Position numbers and translations under genes: made by a program. This document shows positions 1 to 8,912 of a stretch of DNA of 64,000 nt, piece by piece. Each line of letters opens with the position of its first letter. Position 1 is the stretch's first letter. The stretch covers positions 62,001 through 126,000 of the forward strand of contig NZ_JAGZSD010000005.1 of the NCBI RefSeq assembly GCF_018381315.1, written 5' to 3'. The notes beneath the pieces were generated by a model. That model did not search any database. It saw only the letters and a program-made list of their open reading frames with translations, and had not been told where the DNA came from. Source of the DNA: Anaerostipes sp. (GTDB taxonomy: Bacteria; Bacillota; Clostridia; Lachnospirales; Lachnospiraceae).

Positions 1-1136
1 ACCGTATCCCCGATAGAAAAGATCCCCGGATCGAACACACCGATGATATCTCCTGCGTAAGCCTCATCCACAACCTTTCTTTCCTGTGCCATGATCTGCT
101 GCGGCTGGGAAAGACGCATCTTCTTTTTGCTCTGGACATGCTTCACTTCCATATTGGCCTCAAATTTGCCGGAACAAATCCTCATAAACGCAATCCTGTC
201 CCTGTGGTTTTTGTTCATGTTTGCCTGAATCTTAAAGACGAATGCAGAAAAATCATTTTCAGCCGGAGCAATCTCAGTTCCCTTTGATATTCTCGGAAGC
301 GGAGCTGTCGTCATCTTCAGAAAATGCTCAAGGAACGGCTGCACACCAAAGTTCGTCAGCGCTGAACCAAAAAATACTGGAGACAGCTCTCCCTTATGGA
401 TCTTTTCCATATCAAGAGGCTGGGATGCACCGTCTAAAAGTTCAATTTCCTCCATGAGATTCTCATAGAAATCCTCTCCGATCATCTGCTCAGCCTGTCC
501 GTCATCAATAGAAACTACCGTCTCTTTCGCTTCTTTGGAACCGCCTGTAGAGACTGCCTCAAAGCCCAGGATCTCCCTGCTGTTTCTCTCATATACTCCC
601 TTAAATTCTTTTCCGCATCCGATCGGCCAGTTGACCGGACAAGTATCGATTCCGAGTACCTTCTCTATATTGTCCAGCAGATCAAAGGTATCCTTTGCTT
701 CTCTGTCCATTTTATTGATAAAAGTAAAGATCGGGATATGTCTCATGACACAGACCTTAAACAATTTGATCGTCTGGGCCTCCACACCTTTGGATGCGTC
801 AATCACCATGACTGCACAGTCAGCAGCCATCAGGGTCCGGTATGTGTCCTCAGAAAAGTCTTCATGTCCCGGCGTATCCAGAATATTGATGCAGTAGTCA
901 TCATACTCAAACTGCAGCACAGAAGAAGTGACTGAGATTCCCCTTTCCTTCTCAATTTCCATCCAGTCAGACACCGCATGTTTTGCATTTGCTTTTCCTT
1001 TTACAGAGCCTGCCGTGTTAATAGCTCCTCCATATAACAGAAATTTTTCTGTCAGTGTGGTCTTCCCGGCATCCGGATGCGAAATAATCGCAAATGTCCT
1101 TCTCCTGCCGATTTCCTTTTCAATACTGTTTGCCAT
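1..1136 (-). CDS. prfC: Peptide chain release factor 3 (N-terminal part, cut by window edge)
   Basis: This is the first ~378 codons of RF3, the GTPase that recycles RF1/RF2 from the ribosome after termination; the family is about 530 residues, so the C-terminus lies beyond base 1. The reading frame runs open to the left edge. It begins MANSIEKEIGRRRTFAIISH, with the P-loop HPDAGKTT near residue 20, the switch motif DTPGHEDF near 98 and NKMD in the next segment, the classical translational GTPase set. The ATG at 1136 is preceded by AGAGGAAG at good spacing. It is transcribed away from the osmolyte transporter terminator and looks monocistronic here. The identification is secure because the G-domain is of RF3 type (DWMEIEKERGISVTSS follows the P-loop). 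Confidence 0.95.
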   Translation of the reverse strand, partial: MANSIEKEIGRRRTFAIISHPDAGKTTLTEKFLLYGGAINTAGSVKGKANAKHAVSDWMEIEKERGISVTSSVLQFEYDDYCINILDTPGHEDFSEDTYRTLMAADCAVMVIDASKGVEAQTIKLFKVCVMRHIPIFTFINKMDREAKDTFDLLDNIEKVLGIDTCPVNWPIGCGKEFKGVYERNSREILGFEAVSTGGSKEAKETVVSIDDGQAEQMIGEDFYENLMEEIELLDGASQPLDMEKIHKGELSPVFFGSALTNFGVQPFLEHFLKMTTAPLPRISKGTEIAPAENDFSAFVFKIQANMNKNHRDRIAFMRICSGKFEANMEVKHVQSKKKMRLSQPQQIMAQERKVVDEAYAGDIIGVFDPGIFSIGDT

Positions 1137-1243
1137 AGTTCTTCCTCTTTCTTTATATCACATGCCCCTGCGGGTATTCTTGGTTATGATAGCATAACAA
1201 AAGACGGATTTCCACTAAAAATAGAGTTTCATCCACAATGTAA

Positions 1244-1279
1244 CAAAAAAAGCACCTGCAGAAATCCTGCAGGCGCTTT
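1244..1279 (-). terminator. Rho-independent terminator of the osmolyte ABC operon
   Basis: On the minus strand a GC-rich stem (AGCGCCTGCAG paired with CTGCAGGTGCT, 5-nt loop) is followed by seven T residues. It lies just beyond the stop codon of the permease/binding-protein gene and before prfC. Confidence 0.85.
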
Positions 1280-1290
1280 GCCTTTGATCC

Positions 1291-2868
1291 TTATTTCTCT
1301 ATCAATCCCTGTTTCAGCAGATAATCGTGTGCAACCTCTCTTGGTTCTTTTCCCAATTCATCAACTTGATAATTCATTTCCATCATAGCATCATTGGTCA
1401 GCTGGGCACTCAAGTCATTGATCACTTTTTTCAGTTCAGGATATTTTTCCAGCGCATCTTCCCGGATAACCGGCACAGCGTAGTATGGAGGAAAATACTT
1501 TTTATCATCTTCCAATACTTTCAGCTTAAACTTTTTTAAGAGACCATCTGTCGCAAAAGCATCCACAACGTCTACTTTTTTATTTTCCAGTGCCGTATAT
1601 CTTGGAGAACCGTCAATTCCCGTCTCATTTTTAAATTTAAAGCCGTAAGTATCACATAATCCCGGAAGGCCATCCGCACGGTTCAAAAATTCCAATGTGG
1701 AACCAATGCTCAGCTGTGATCCGTTTCTCTTTAAATCACTGATCTTGTTCAGGTTATACTTCTTTGCTGTTTCTTTGCTCACAGCCAGTGTATAAGTATT
1801 GTTAAACTTCGTCTGATCTAGGACGTCAAAATTGTTCTTTTCTTTAAAATAATTCTTCAGTGACTGGTAGACTTTATCCATGTCATTGGTAGATTCCTTT
1901 TTCATGATATTCATATATGCAGTCCCTGTATATTCCACATACATGTCGATCTCACCTTTGTCCTGGGCTTCGTAGCAAACCTCACTGCCCCCAAGATTTT
2001 CTCTTCTGTCCACCTTGATATCGGTTTTATCCTCAATCACATCAGCATAGAGATTACAGAGAACGAGCTGTTCTGTAAAATCCTTGCTTCCGATGGCAAT
2101 CCGTTTTTCATCTCCCTTAAAGCTGGAAATAACGGAATTGCCGATGATGACAACCACCAGAACTCCTACCAGTGCCAGGACACCCTTCTGACGCCTTCTC
2201 TTTCTTTTTAATTGTTCTTTTGAGCCTTCATAGCCCTTCTGCAGACTGATCGGCGTCACAAGCTTTTCAATAAGTCCGGCCAGGTAATCTACCAAAAGTG
2301 CCAAAATACAGGACGGGATGGCACCGGCCAGAATCTGGGCATTGTTAACTGTACGGATACCTGAAAATACCAGATATCCAAGACCTCCTGCGCCGATAAA
2401 CGCAGCCATGGTCATAAGTCCCACTGCAGTTACCGCAGAGATGCGGACACCAGCCATGATAATCGGCAGGGCCAGAGGGATTTTGACTTTAAACAGCACC
2501 TGTGCTTTTGTTAATCCAATCCCCTTTGCAGCTTCCACCATGTCCGGACTGATACTGTTAATACCAGTAAATGTATTTTTGATAATCGGAAGCAGAGAAT
2601 AAATAATAACCATTACAACTGCCGGCAAAGTACCGATTCCAAGAAGCGGAATTGACAGTCCTAAAAGGGCCATGCTCGGGATCGCCTGAACTACATTGGC
2701 AATTCCTAAAACCGGCTTATTTAAGTTTTTCACATAGCTGATCAGAATTCCAAGAGGAACACCGACGAGAATAGAGCATCCGACTGCAATGGCCGTGAGT
2801 TCGATATGTTCTGTCACAAGAGAAAAAATCTGTTCTTTGTTTTGTATCATATACTGAATAAATTCCAT
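1291..2868 (-). CDS. Osmoprotectant ABC transporter, permease fused to substrate-binding protein
   Basis: A 525-residue fusion of the two partner subunits of an OpuC/OpuB-type importer for glycine betaine, choline or carnitine-like osmolytes. Residues ~1-215 are a multi-span ABC permease domain with the loop motif EAAKGIGLTKAQVLFKVKIP; a further membrane helix at ~230-248 tethers the extracellular domain; residues ~255-525 are a binding domain beginning RIAIGSKDFTEQLVLCNLYA, as in OpuBC/OpuCC/ProX-type proteins. The ATG follows GGAGG and lies 3 bases after the ATPase stop, so the pair is one operon. Fusing permease and binding protein is known in Firmicutes and lets one gene replace two or three. 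Substrate choice among betaine, choline and carnitine cannot be read from sequence. Confidence 0.92.
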   Translation of the reverse strand: MEFIQYMIQNKEQIFSLVTEHIELTAIAVGCSILVGVPLGILISYVKNLNKPVLGIANVVQAIPSMALLGLSIPLLGIGTLPAVVMVIIYSLLPIIKNTFTGINSISPDMVEAAKGIGLTKAQVLFKVKIPLALPIIMAGVRISAVTAVGLMTMAAFIGAGGLGYLVFSGIRTVNNAQILAGAIPSCILALLVDYLAGLIEKLVTPISLQKGYEGSKEQLKRKRRRQKGVLALVGVLVVVIIGNSVISSFKGDEKRIAIGSKDFTEQLVLCNLYADVIEDKTDIKVDRRENLGGSEVCYEAQDKGEIDMYVEYTGTAYMNIMKKESTNDMDKVYQSLKNYFKEKNNFDVLDQTKFNNTYTLAVSKETAKKYNLNKISDLKRNGSQLSIGSTLEFLNRADGLPGLCDTYGFKFKNETGIDGSPRYTALENKKVDVVDAFATDGLLKKFKLKVLEDDKKYFPPYYAVPVIREDALEKYPELKKVINDLSAQLTNDAMMEMNYQVDELGKEPREVAHDYLLKQGLIEK

Positions 2869-2871
2869 CGG

Positions 2872-4053
2872 CTACACCTCCTTCTCTGTCATTGCTGCTT
2901 TGGGTTCATCTGACGATTCATCCCCTGTATCTTCTTCATCCTCTGTCAGATACTGCTGGCTGAGCGTAGAGATCAGATTACTGTTTGTAATCAGCCCCAG
3001 TACCTTTTCATTTTCATCAACTACAGGGATATTCCCTACATCATATTCGTCAATCAGTTTTAAAAGCTGAAGGATATTGTCATCCGGACTTGCAGTCAGG
3101 ACATCTGTCTTCATCATACTCTCTGCTGCAGCCAGCGGATTCTTGGCCCGGTATAGAGCTTTCCTGTTGATCATTCCCTGAAGCTTCCTGTTATGATCTA
3201 CTACAAGCAGTGTATCTACATGGCGTTCTTTCATCCGTTTTACACAACGGCTTCTGGAGAAGTCCCCGGAACAAGTAACCGGGTTTTCAATCATGATGTC
3301 TTCCACCTTTATGTACTCCGGTGATCCCCAGATACGGTTCTTTCCTACGAAGTTTTCCACAAACTCGTTTGCCGGATTCTTTAAGATTTCTTCCGGTGTA
3401 TCGTACTGCAGAATATGGCCGTCTTTCATGATGCAGATTTTATCTGCGATCTTAATAGCTTCATCCATATCATGGGTGACAAACACAATCGTTGTATCCA
3501 CTTTTTCGTGAAGGGCAATCAGCTCATCCTGAAGGCTGACTCTTGTCATAGGATCCAGCGCTGAAAACGGTTCATCCATCAGAATAATCTTTGGGTTATT
3601 GGCAAGAGCCCTCGCCACGCCTACACGCTGCTGCTGCCCTCCGCTTAAATCATTCGGATACCGGTCCAGGAATTCCTCCCCTTCAAGACCTACCATATCC
3701 ATGAGATAATCCGTATTCTTCTTAATCTGTTCATCGTCCTTTTTTTCCAGCCTTTGAATCAGTTCGATGTTCTCTCTGACAGTCATATGGGGGAACAGTC
3801 CGGCCTGCTGGATCACATATCCGATATTGCGCCGCATTTCGACTTTGTTCATTTCTTCGATGTCTTTTCCGTCGATGAATATCTTGCCCTTCGTCGGACG
3901 GATCAGCCGGTTGATCATCTTCAGCGTTGTGGTCTTGCCACAGCCGCTGGAACCGATAATCGCCACCAGTTCCCCATCTTCAATCGTCAGAGAGATATCC
4001 GACAGGACTTTATTATCTTTAAAACTCTTAGTCACATGTTGAAACTCAATCAT
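2872..4053 (-). CDS. opuCA: Osmoprotectant ABC transporter ATP-binding subunit with CBS domains
   Basis: The cytoplasmic ATPase (393 residues) that drives the adjacent permease/binding-protein fusion. Walker A is GSSGCGKTT (~34-42), the signature LSGGQQQRVGVARA is near 137 and Walker B IILMDEPFSALD near 158. Two CBS domains follow at ~255-370, which in OpuA/OpuC relatives sense ionic strength or nucleotides and gate transport. The tail is acidic (TEDEEDTGDESSDEP), another known feature of osmosensing family members. The ATG has AAGGAG eight bases upstream. The 5' leader carries an 11-bp hairpin (see separate entry). Confidence 0.93.
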   Translation of the reverse strand: MIEFQHVTKSFKDNKVLSDISLTIEDGELVAIIGSSGCGKTTTLKMINRLIRPTKGKIFIDGKDIEEMNKVEMRRNIGYVIQQAGLFPHMTVRENIELIQRLEKKDDEQIKKNTDYLMDMVGLEGEEFLDRYPNDLSGGQQQRVGVARALANNPKIILMDEPFSALDPMTRVSLQDELIALHEKVDTTIVFVTHDMDEAIKIADKICIMKDGHILQYDTPEEILKNPANEFVENFVGKNRIWGSPEYIKVEDIMIENPVTCSGDFSRSRCVKRMKERHVDTLLVVDHNRKLQGMINRKALYRAKNPLAAAESMMKTDVLTASPDDNILQLLKLIDEYDVGNIPVVDENEKVLGLITNSNLISTLSQQYLTEDEEDTGDESSDEPKAAMTEKEV

Positions 4054-4081
4054 TCATTTCACTCCTTTTGTATAAACAGCC

Positions 4082-4111
4082 AAAAGGATCTGTGTCTCTC
4101 CAGATCCTTTT
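4082..4111 (-). promoter_or_regulatory. Leader hairpin upstream of the osmolyte transporter operon
   Basis: A perfect 11-bp inverted repeat (AAAAGGATCTG / CAGATCCTTTT) with an 8-nt loop sits 29 bases before the ATPase ATG, between any promoter and the RBS. The 3' arm ends in TTTT but no longer T-run follows, so it is a weak terminator at best. It could be an attenuator, an mRNA stability element or a repressor site; only the structure is seen. Confidence 0.45.
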
Positions 4112-4280
4112 ATTCCGTTTTCTATAAACAAATTTTTTCTGTTATGTTATAGAATTGTCAGCACTGTGTTTTCTAGTTTATCATATTTTAAAACTTTTTT
4201 CCACTCAGGCAAAAGAGGCACTGTACTGTAATCGTACAATGCCCCTTTCATATCACGCTTTTTGCTGCTTAAAAAACATG

Positions 4281-4513
4281 CTATAAAACTCTTCTGACCA
4301 TCTGTCTGCTGTATTTGCTGTAGACCCTTTTCCCCGCCGAGTCAATTTTATAAGCTCTCACTTTAAAGTAATATTTTTTCCCGGCTTTCAGTCTTTTCAG
4401 TGTAATATAATTTTTCTTTACCGACTGATATTCTGCCTTTTTATTGGATGCATATTTTATCTGGTATCCGCTGCCATCAGTGAAAATATGCATTTTAAAA
4501 ATTGTGTTTTCAT
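4281..4513 (-). pseudogene. Deletion remnant of a secreted repeat protein (start fused out of frame to C-terminal module)
   Basis: At 4513 an ATG with GGAG ten bases before it opens MKTQFLKCIFSLMAADTR and stops at 4457. In another frame, 4493 down to 4281 encodes GYQIKYASNKKAEYQSVKKN and then a tail very like the C-terminus of the 634-codon protein at 5329-7215: both contain YYFKVRAYK(I/L)DSAGKRVYSKYSRQMV. The simplest reading is that a paralogous surface-protein gene kept its ribosome binding site and first codons plus the last ~65 codons and lost everything between. A 70-codon protein from the ATG at 4493 is possible but has no ribosome binding site. Confidence 0.65.
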
Positions 4514-4581
4514 TGTGATCTCCTTTTTTAATGTTATAATTGTTATATTAAATTTACTGCTTAATATGGGAGGCATCATCA

Positions 4582-5319
4582 ATGCGAATTTCAATATGTG
4601 ACGATAATCTACGTGACATCACAATATTAAAAAAATATATATCCCAATACTTTACCGAATGTCCGCAGCCCTGTGAAATAAGAGAATTTCATTCGGCTTC
4701 TTCGCTTCTGGCCAATCTGAATCATCTCACGGATTCCTGTGACCTTTTATTCTTAGACATTTATTTTGACGATGAAAAAGAAAACGGAATCGATCTGGCA
4801 GAAAAGATACTAAAGACTTCCCCTGATCTGCCTCTGATCTTTATTTCCACCAGCCGTGACTTCGCATTGGAAGCTTTTAATCTTCTGGCTTCCGGATACT
4901 TGTTAAAGCCTTTGGATTACGCTCAGTTCTCCCGCACTTTTCATAAAGTTTTGTCTCTTGCAGATAACCAGCTGCAAACCATTGCGGTCACCGTTGATCA
5001 CCATCCTGTGGAAATCCGGCTGTCCTCTATTATGTATATTGAAAGCCTGGCAAGAAGAACTGTGTTCCATATTGACAGACAGGGAACTCCCATGGCTTTA
5101 AAAACCTATATGCCCCTGAACGAATTGTCCGTAAAGCTTGAAAACCATGGATTTCTGCGCTGCCGGAGAACTCATATTGTCAATATGTCCCATATTATTT
5201 CCGAGACAAAAGAATATTTTGAACTGAAAGACCATACGCGGATTCCCATCTCACTCCGCAGCAGTACAGCAATCCGTCAGCAATATTATGAGTGGCTGTG
5301 GACTCAGGCTAAAGAATAA
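4582..5319 (+). CDS. LytTR-type response regulator (AgrA/VirR-like)
   Basis: A two-component response regulator of 245 residues. The receiver domain spans ~1-120 with acidic pocket CDD (6-8) and the likely phospho-acceptor Asp59 in LLFLDIYFDD; the LytTR DNA-binding domain spans ~138-240 (IMYIESLARRTVFHI, FLRCRRTHIVNM). Such regulators normally pair with an HPK10-type sensor kinase, frequently in peptide signalling or surface-protein control, but no kinase lies nearby, so it is an orphan here. GGGAGG precedes the ATG at good spacing. It is divergent from the remnant at 4281-4513 and its stop lies only 9 bases from the stop of the convergent repeat-protein gene. Control of that gene is an inference from position. 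Confidence 0.88.
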   Translation: MRISICDDNLRDITILKKYISQYFTECPQPCEIREFHSASSLLANLNHLTDSCDLLFLDIYFDDEKENGIDLAEKILKTSPDLPLIFISTSRDFALEAFNLLASGYLLKPLDYAQFSRTFHKVLSLADNQLQTIAVTVDHHPVEIRLSSIMYIESLARRTVFHIDRQGTPMALKTYMPLNELSVKLENHGFLRCRRTHIVNMSHIISETKEYFELKDHTRIPISLRSSTAIRQQYYEWLWTQAKE

Positions 5320-5328
5320 ACATCTGTA

Positions 5329-7215
5329 TTACCGGACAGTCCATACCATCTGTCTGCTGTACTTGCTGTATACCCTTTTTCCTGCTGAGTCCAGTTTATA
5401 AGCTCTTACTTTAAAATAGTACCGTTTGCCCTTTTTCAGCCCTTTTAAGACAACTGTTCGTTTCTTTGCTGATTTATATTTTGCTTTTTTATATTTTTTA
5501 TTGGATGCATATTTTATCTGATATCCTTTTGCTCCCTTTACCTTAGTAAAAGACAGCGTAATCTTCCCTGACTGTTTGTTTCTAAGTTTCTTAATGAACG
5601 AAGCTTTTACTTTTACCTTTTCCCATTTTGCATACAGTGTATAATTCTTTCTGCTGCTCTTTGTGATCTTTTTGATCTTTTTCTTAAAGTTTTTCTTCTG
5701 ATACCATCCCTTAAACAGATATCCTCTTCTGGACGGGTCCCTCAGTGCAATCTCCTGCTGATAATAAAATGCAGGATTCTTTTTATTATTTTTTCCATTG
5801 TTGAGCTTATATTTGATCTGATACGGAACTTTGATCCTGCAGCTGCTGCTCTTTCCTGAACCGTCCGCTGCCGATGCCGTAATCACAGCACGTCCGTAAT
5901 TTACAGCGGTTACCTTTCCTGTAGAATCTACAGCGGCCGCTTTGGTATTGGATGACCTCCACACAATCTTTTTGTTTTTAGCATCAGAGGGCAGGACAGC
6001 CGCTTTCAGCTGATATGTTTTCCCTTTTTGAATTGTCTTATCTGCTGCATTCAAAGTCACTTTTGACACTTTTTTACCCGCCGGTTTATCATCCGGCCTG
6101 ATGACTGCAGTGATTGTTACTTTGGTATCCGGCATAACAAATGTTGTAACAGCTGATGTTTCGTTTTCAAATTCCACCTGGGGATCAGATGTCCACTTCA
6201 GAAATTTTCCATTGTTCACAGCGTCCGCTTTAATGGTTACTTTCTGGCCTGCCAGAACCTTCAGCTCTGTTCCCGGACTTCCATTTTCAAATAATGCTGT
6301 CCCACCTGTGACCGTTAACTGCTGTTCTCTCTTTACCGTATTCCCCTGTACTTCATTTCCCTGAATGGAGCCAAGATCTATGATACTTCCGGAATTTCGG
6401 ATTTCTCCTGCATTTGTGATTTCCCCTTTATTTTCAATAACCCCCTCTTTATCAACACTCAAAACGGATTTTTCCAGAACCTGCAGAATTCCGCCCTCTT
6501 CTATGCAAAGTTTTCCCTGTGCTTTGATATACATATCCTCGGTATTAACGATCAGTTTCTTTCCGTTTGGCACAGTCAAACGGCTTAAAATATTAATCCA
6601 TGCATTGCTTAGGTACAGTTCTTCCCCAATGGGATATTTTATATCTTTGTTATAAATGACCGGCAGGCTGTACGTCTGAGTTGTCCAATCCGGTGACATA
6701 TCAATCTCCGCTTTCCCGCAGATCAAAATTTTGTCCAGTGACGCATCATGAAATATTCCGTTCTGAATCTCCAGATTTTGATCTGAAAAAGTATATCTTG
6801 CCGCATTTAATGTCCCGTTTCTCATGGTGACCTTAACATCCCCGGAAACAGGGCTGCTGTTTTCGAGATTTACGGTCCCTTTATCCAAAATCAATGTACC
6901 GTTCTTTATCTGTCCCGCCTCTTTTACATTCAGCCATGAATCTGCCGGTATCCGGAGAGAATGTCCGTTAAGATCCAATATGTGTTTCTCATTTCCATCC
7001 TGAAGAAATATGTCAATCCCCATATAATAGTCCTGATCCAATGTTATTGTTTGATCTGACGTAAGGCTCCTAAGCACTGATGAGGTCAGTTTTTCCTCCT
7101 GTGCAGCTTTTGCTGTTTCTGTCCCCCAGTTTGATATACTGAATGGAACAAAAAGGACTATGGAGAGCATCCAGCAGAAAATTTTTACCTTAAGGCTCTT
7201 GTTTGTGTTCATCAT
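5329..7215 (-). CDS. Secreted repeat protein with Big2, InlB B-repeat and FN3-like modules
   Basis: A large exported protein without a recognised family name. From the N-terminus: a signal peptide (KSLKVKIFCWMLSIVLFVPF), ~300 residues rich in short N/G beta turns (DLNGHSL, IENKGEITNAGEIRNSG) that suggest a beta-helix, a segment resembling bacterial Ig/repeat domains, a Big2 Ig-like domain (VTLNAADKTIQKGKTYQLKA), an InlB B-type repeat (GYLFKGWYQKKNF ... YTLYAKW), and a lysine-rich fibronectin-like end. No LPXTG or SLH anchor is seen; the basic C-terminus may bind wall polymers. The ribosome binding site AAGGAGG overlaps an earlier in-frame ATG at 7233, so the true start is the ATGATG at 7215/7212. 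The likely role is adhesion or matrix interaction. Confidence 0.8.
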   Translation of the reverse strand: MMNTNKSLKVKIFCWMLSIVLFVPFSISNWGTETAKAAQEEKLTSSVLRSLTSDQTITLDQDYYMGIDIFLQDGNEKHILDLNGHSLRIPADSWLNVKEAGQIKNGTLILDKGTVNLENSSPVSGDVKVTMRNGTLNAARYTFSDQNLEIQNGIFHDASLDKILICGKAEIDMSPDWTTQTYSLPVIYNKDIKYPIGEELYLSNAWINILSRLTVPNGKKLIVNTEDMYIKAQGKLCIEEGGILQVLEKSVLSVDKEGVIENKGEITNAGEIRNSGSIIDLGSIQGNEVQGNTVKREQQLTVTGGTALFENGSPGTELKVLAGQKVTIKADAVNNGKFLKWTSDPQVEFENETSAVTTFVMPDTKVTITAVIRPDDKPAGKKVSKVTLNAADKTIQKGKTYQLKAAVLPSDAKNKKIVWRSSNTKAAAVDSTGKVTAVNYGRAVITASAADGSGKSSSCRIKVPYQIKYKLNNGKNNKKNPAFYYQQEIALRDPSRRGYLFKGWYQKKNFKKKIKKITKSSRKNYTLYAKWEKVKVKASFIKKLRNKQSGKITLSFTKVKGAKGYQIKYASNKKYKKAKYKSAKKRTVVLKGLKKGKRYYFKVRAYKLDSAGKRVYSKYSRQMVWTVR

Positions 7216-7252
7216 AAAATCCTCCTTTTTCATTTATTCCTATTTGCTTTTT

Positions 7253-7281
7253 ATTATAGAAATCCGGAAAAGCAGAGGCAA
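7253..7281 (-). promoter_or_regulatory. Promoter of the secreted repeat protein
   Basis: On the minus strand TTGCCT, a 17-bp spacer and TATAAT lie about 40 bases before the start codon. The -10 is perfect and the -35 matches 4 of 6 positions. Confidence 0.6.
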
Positions 7282-7329
7282 TGATTTATGCATGAAATGC
7301 CCGTTTCCTGTCTTAACGGCATTACAAAA

Positions 7330-7362
7330 TAAAAAAAGACACTGCTCAGCTGAACAATGTCT
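7330..7362 (-). terminator. Terminator after the SPL-type radical SAM gene
   Basis: An 11-bp stem (AGACATTGTTC / GAGCAGTGTCT with G-U pairs, loop AGCT) followed by TTTTTTT on the minus strand, just past the stop codon at 7376. Confidence 0.8.
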
Positions 7363-7375
7363 TGTGTACGATTTT

Positions 7376-8272
7376 TTATAACGGATCAAACAGGCTGATC
7401 TGTCTGTTTTCATACGGCCGCTTGTAAGCCGTAATAATATGCCTCATATTAAATAAAATTCCGGCATCATTGCAGGCGGATGCAAAAAGCTCCCACAATT
7501 CTTTTGCTTTTGGGCTGGTGCATTGATATCGGCCGCCATACCTTCTTTGATATTTCTGCCTCAGGTTTTGGCCGGGAAAAATCTGCTCAAGCTTTTGAAA
7601 ATACCATTCTCTCTGGTTGTTCCTCAGTGTCATCCCCAAAGCCGGATATATAAAATCTGCTCCGCATTCTTTTGCCTCCCTTACGATGCCAAGAACATTT
7701 TCCTTTGTGTCCTCAATCCACGGAAGCACCGGCATCATTAAAATCCCTGTAAAAATGCCTGCTTCTTTCAGCTTTGCAATGGCCTCAAACCGTTCAGACG
7801 ATAAAGAAACGCCCGGCTCTACTTTTTTTGAAAGAGAATCATCGCAGGCCGTAACCGTAAGCTTACAGATCACCGGAGAATGTTCCCTGATCTCTTCCAA
7901 CAGATCAATGTCTCTTGCAATCAAAGCACTTTTTGTGGCAATGGCACTGCCGAAGCCAAACGCATTAATCAGCTCCAGTGCATGTCTGGTAAGCATCAGG
8001 TCCTTCTCAAAAGGATTATAGGGATCACTCATGGCGCCGGTGGCCACAACGCCTTTTTTCGTTTTTCTCCTTAAATCATCTCTTATGATTTCCAGCGCAT
8101 TTTTCTTTGCCCGCACCTGATCAAAATTTTCAATATGATAGCAGTCACTCCTGCTGTCACAATAAATACAGCCGTGGCAGCAGCCACGGTATATATTCAT
8201 GTTGTATTCTTCTCCGAACCAGGAATCCCCCGGTCCTTTGGTAACGATATGTTTTGCCTGTACATATTCCAT
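7376..8272 (-). CDS. SPL-family radical SAM protein (Rv2578c-like)
   Basis: A 298-residue radical SAM enzyme of the group annotated as spore-photoproduct-lyase-like or Rv2578c family. The iron-sulfur ligands are in GCCHGCIYC (CxxxCxxC, Cys31, 35, 38 counting from the chosen start), followed by the SAM-binding GAMSDPYNP. The family reaction is not established; real SplB is longer and has extra conserved Cys. The ATG at 8272 is preferred over an earlier GTG because GAGGA lies 5 bases before it. The stop of the upstream GyrI-like gene overlaps this ribosome binding site (TGAGGA), so translation is probably coupled. Gene order WYL regulator, two GyrI-like proteins, then this enzyme suggests one regulated unit. 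Confidence 0.82.
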   Translation of the reverse strand: MEYVQAKHIVTKGPGDSWFGEEYNMNIYRGCCHGCIYCDSRSDCYHIENFDQVRAKKNALEIIRDDLRRKTKKGVVATGAMSDPYNPFEKDLMLTRHALELINAFGFGSAIATKSALIARDIDLLEEIREHSPVICKLTVTACDDSLSKKVEPGVSLSSERFEAIAKLKEAGIFTGILMMPVLPWIEDTKENVLGIVREAKECGADFIYPALGMTLRNNQREWYFQKLEQIFPGQNLRQKYQRRYGGRYQCTSPKAKELWELFASACNDAGILFNMRHIITAYKRPYENRQISLFDPL

Positions 8273-8280
8273 CTTTTTCC

Positions 8281-8907
8281 TCACAACACCGGGGTTCTCA
8301 GAACTGTTTTCAGACGCTCAGGAGCCGTTCTTCTGGGATCAGACAGATAGATTTCATGGTGTCTGCGTTTGTTTCCCACATCCGATTTCAGTCCGTTTTC
8401 CTCCATAAACGCAGCCATCTTTTCCATAGTATCAGCCTCCTGTGCATAGCTTCCCACATGCATCGCCTGCACACACTTTCCTTCTGTAAATGACTCCATA
8501 CGGATACGGCTCACATCTAATCCCGGCTTTTTTACTGAGATTTCCTTTTTCGCCCACTCAAAAACAGCTTCTGTCACAAATTCCGGCTGGCGGATCATAG
8601 AAGTCCAGAGCCATTCTTCCCTTGGAGTATCCAATACAAACATGCCATCTTTGGTCCACCAAAGTCCTTCCAGCGGAGGCACTACATATTCAAAATAACC
8701 CTCCGGCTTGTCCTTTCCCATTTTGCTCATCTTTATGGTAAAAGAAAAAGCATATAAAAGTTCCATAGCCTGCTGGTAATGACTGCCTCCCGGTTCTCCC
8801 TTTCCGTCCACCATAAAAAAGGTCATCTCCGGAACGTCTACCAGAGCTGGTTTCTTTTTTGGCATATACAGGTCCCTGTACTCTTTTTTATAGTCCAGTT
8901 TTTCCAT
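8281..8907 (-). CDS. GyrI-like small-molecule binding domain protein
   Basis: A 208-residue soluble protein of the GyrI-like/AraC effector-binding fold (PF06445 type). Recognisable are MTFFMVDGKGEPGG near the start, FEYVVPPLEGLWW in the middle and YLSDPRRTAPERLKTVLRTP at the end, typical of the long GyrI-like family. Such domains bind hydrophobic or cationic drugs and some members hydrolyse them. AAGGAG sits 8 bases before the ATG at 8907; an in-frame GTG 9 bases upstream overlaps that site and is rejected. It follows another effector-binding protein with 5 bases between them and precedes the radical SAM gene. Ligand unknown. Confidence 0.82.
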   Translation of the reverse strand: MEKLDYKKEYRDLYMPKKKPALVDVPEMTFFMVDGKGEPGGSHYQQAMELLYAFSFTIKMSKMGKDKPEGYFEYVVPPLEGLWWTKDGMFVLDTPREEWLWTSMIRQPEFVTEAVFEWAKKEISVKKPGLDVSRIRMESFTEGKCVQAMHVGSYAQEADTMEKMAAFMEENGLKSDVGNKRRHHEIYLSDPRRTAPERLKTVLRTPVL

Positions 8908-8912
8908 AAACC

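Noticed and set aside
7216..7233. ATG at 7233 as the start of the secreted repeat protein
   Set aside because: Its first codons are the AAGGAGG ribosome binding site for the ATGATG at 7215/7212.
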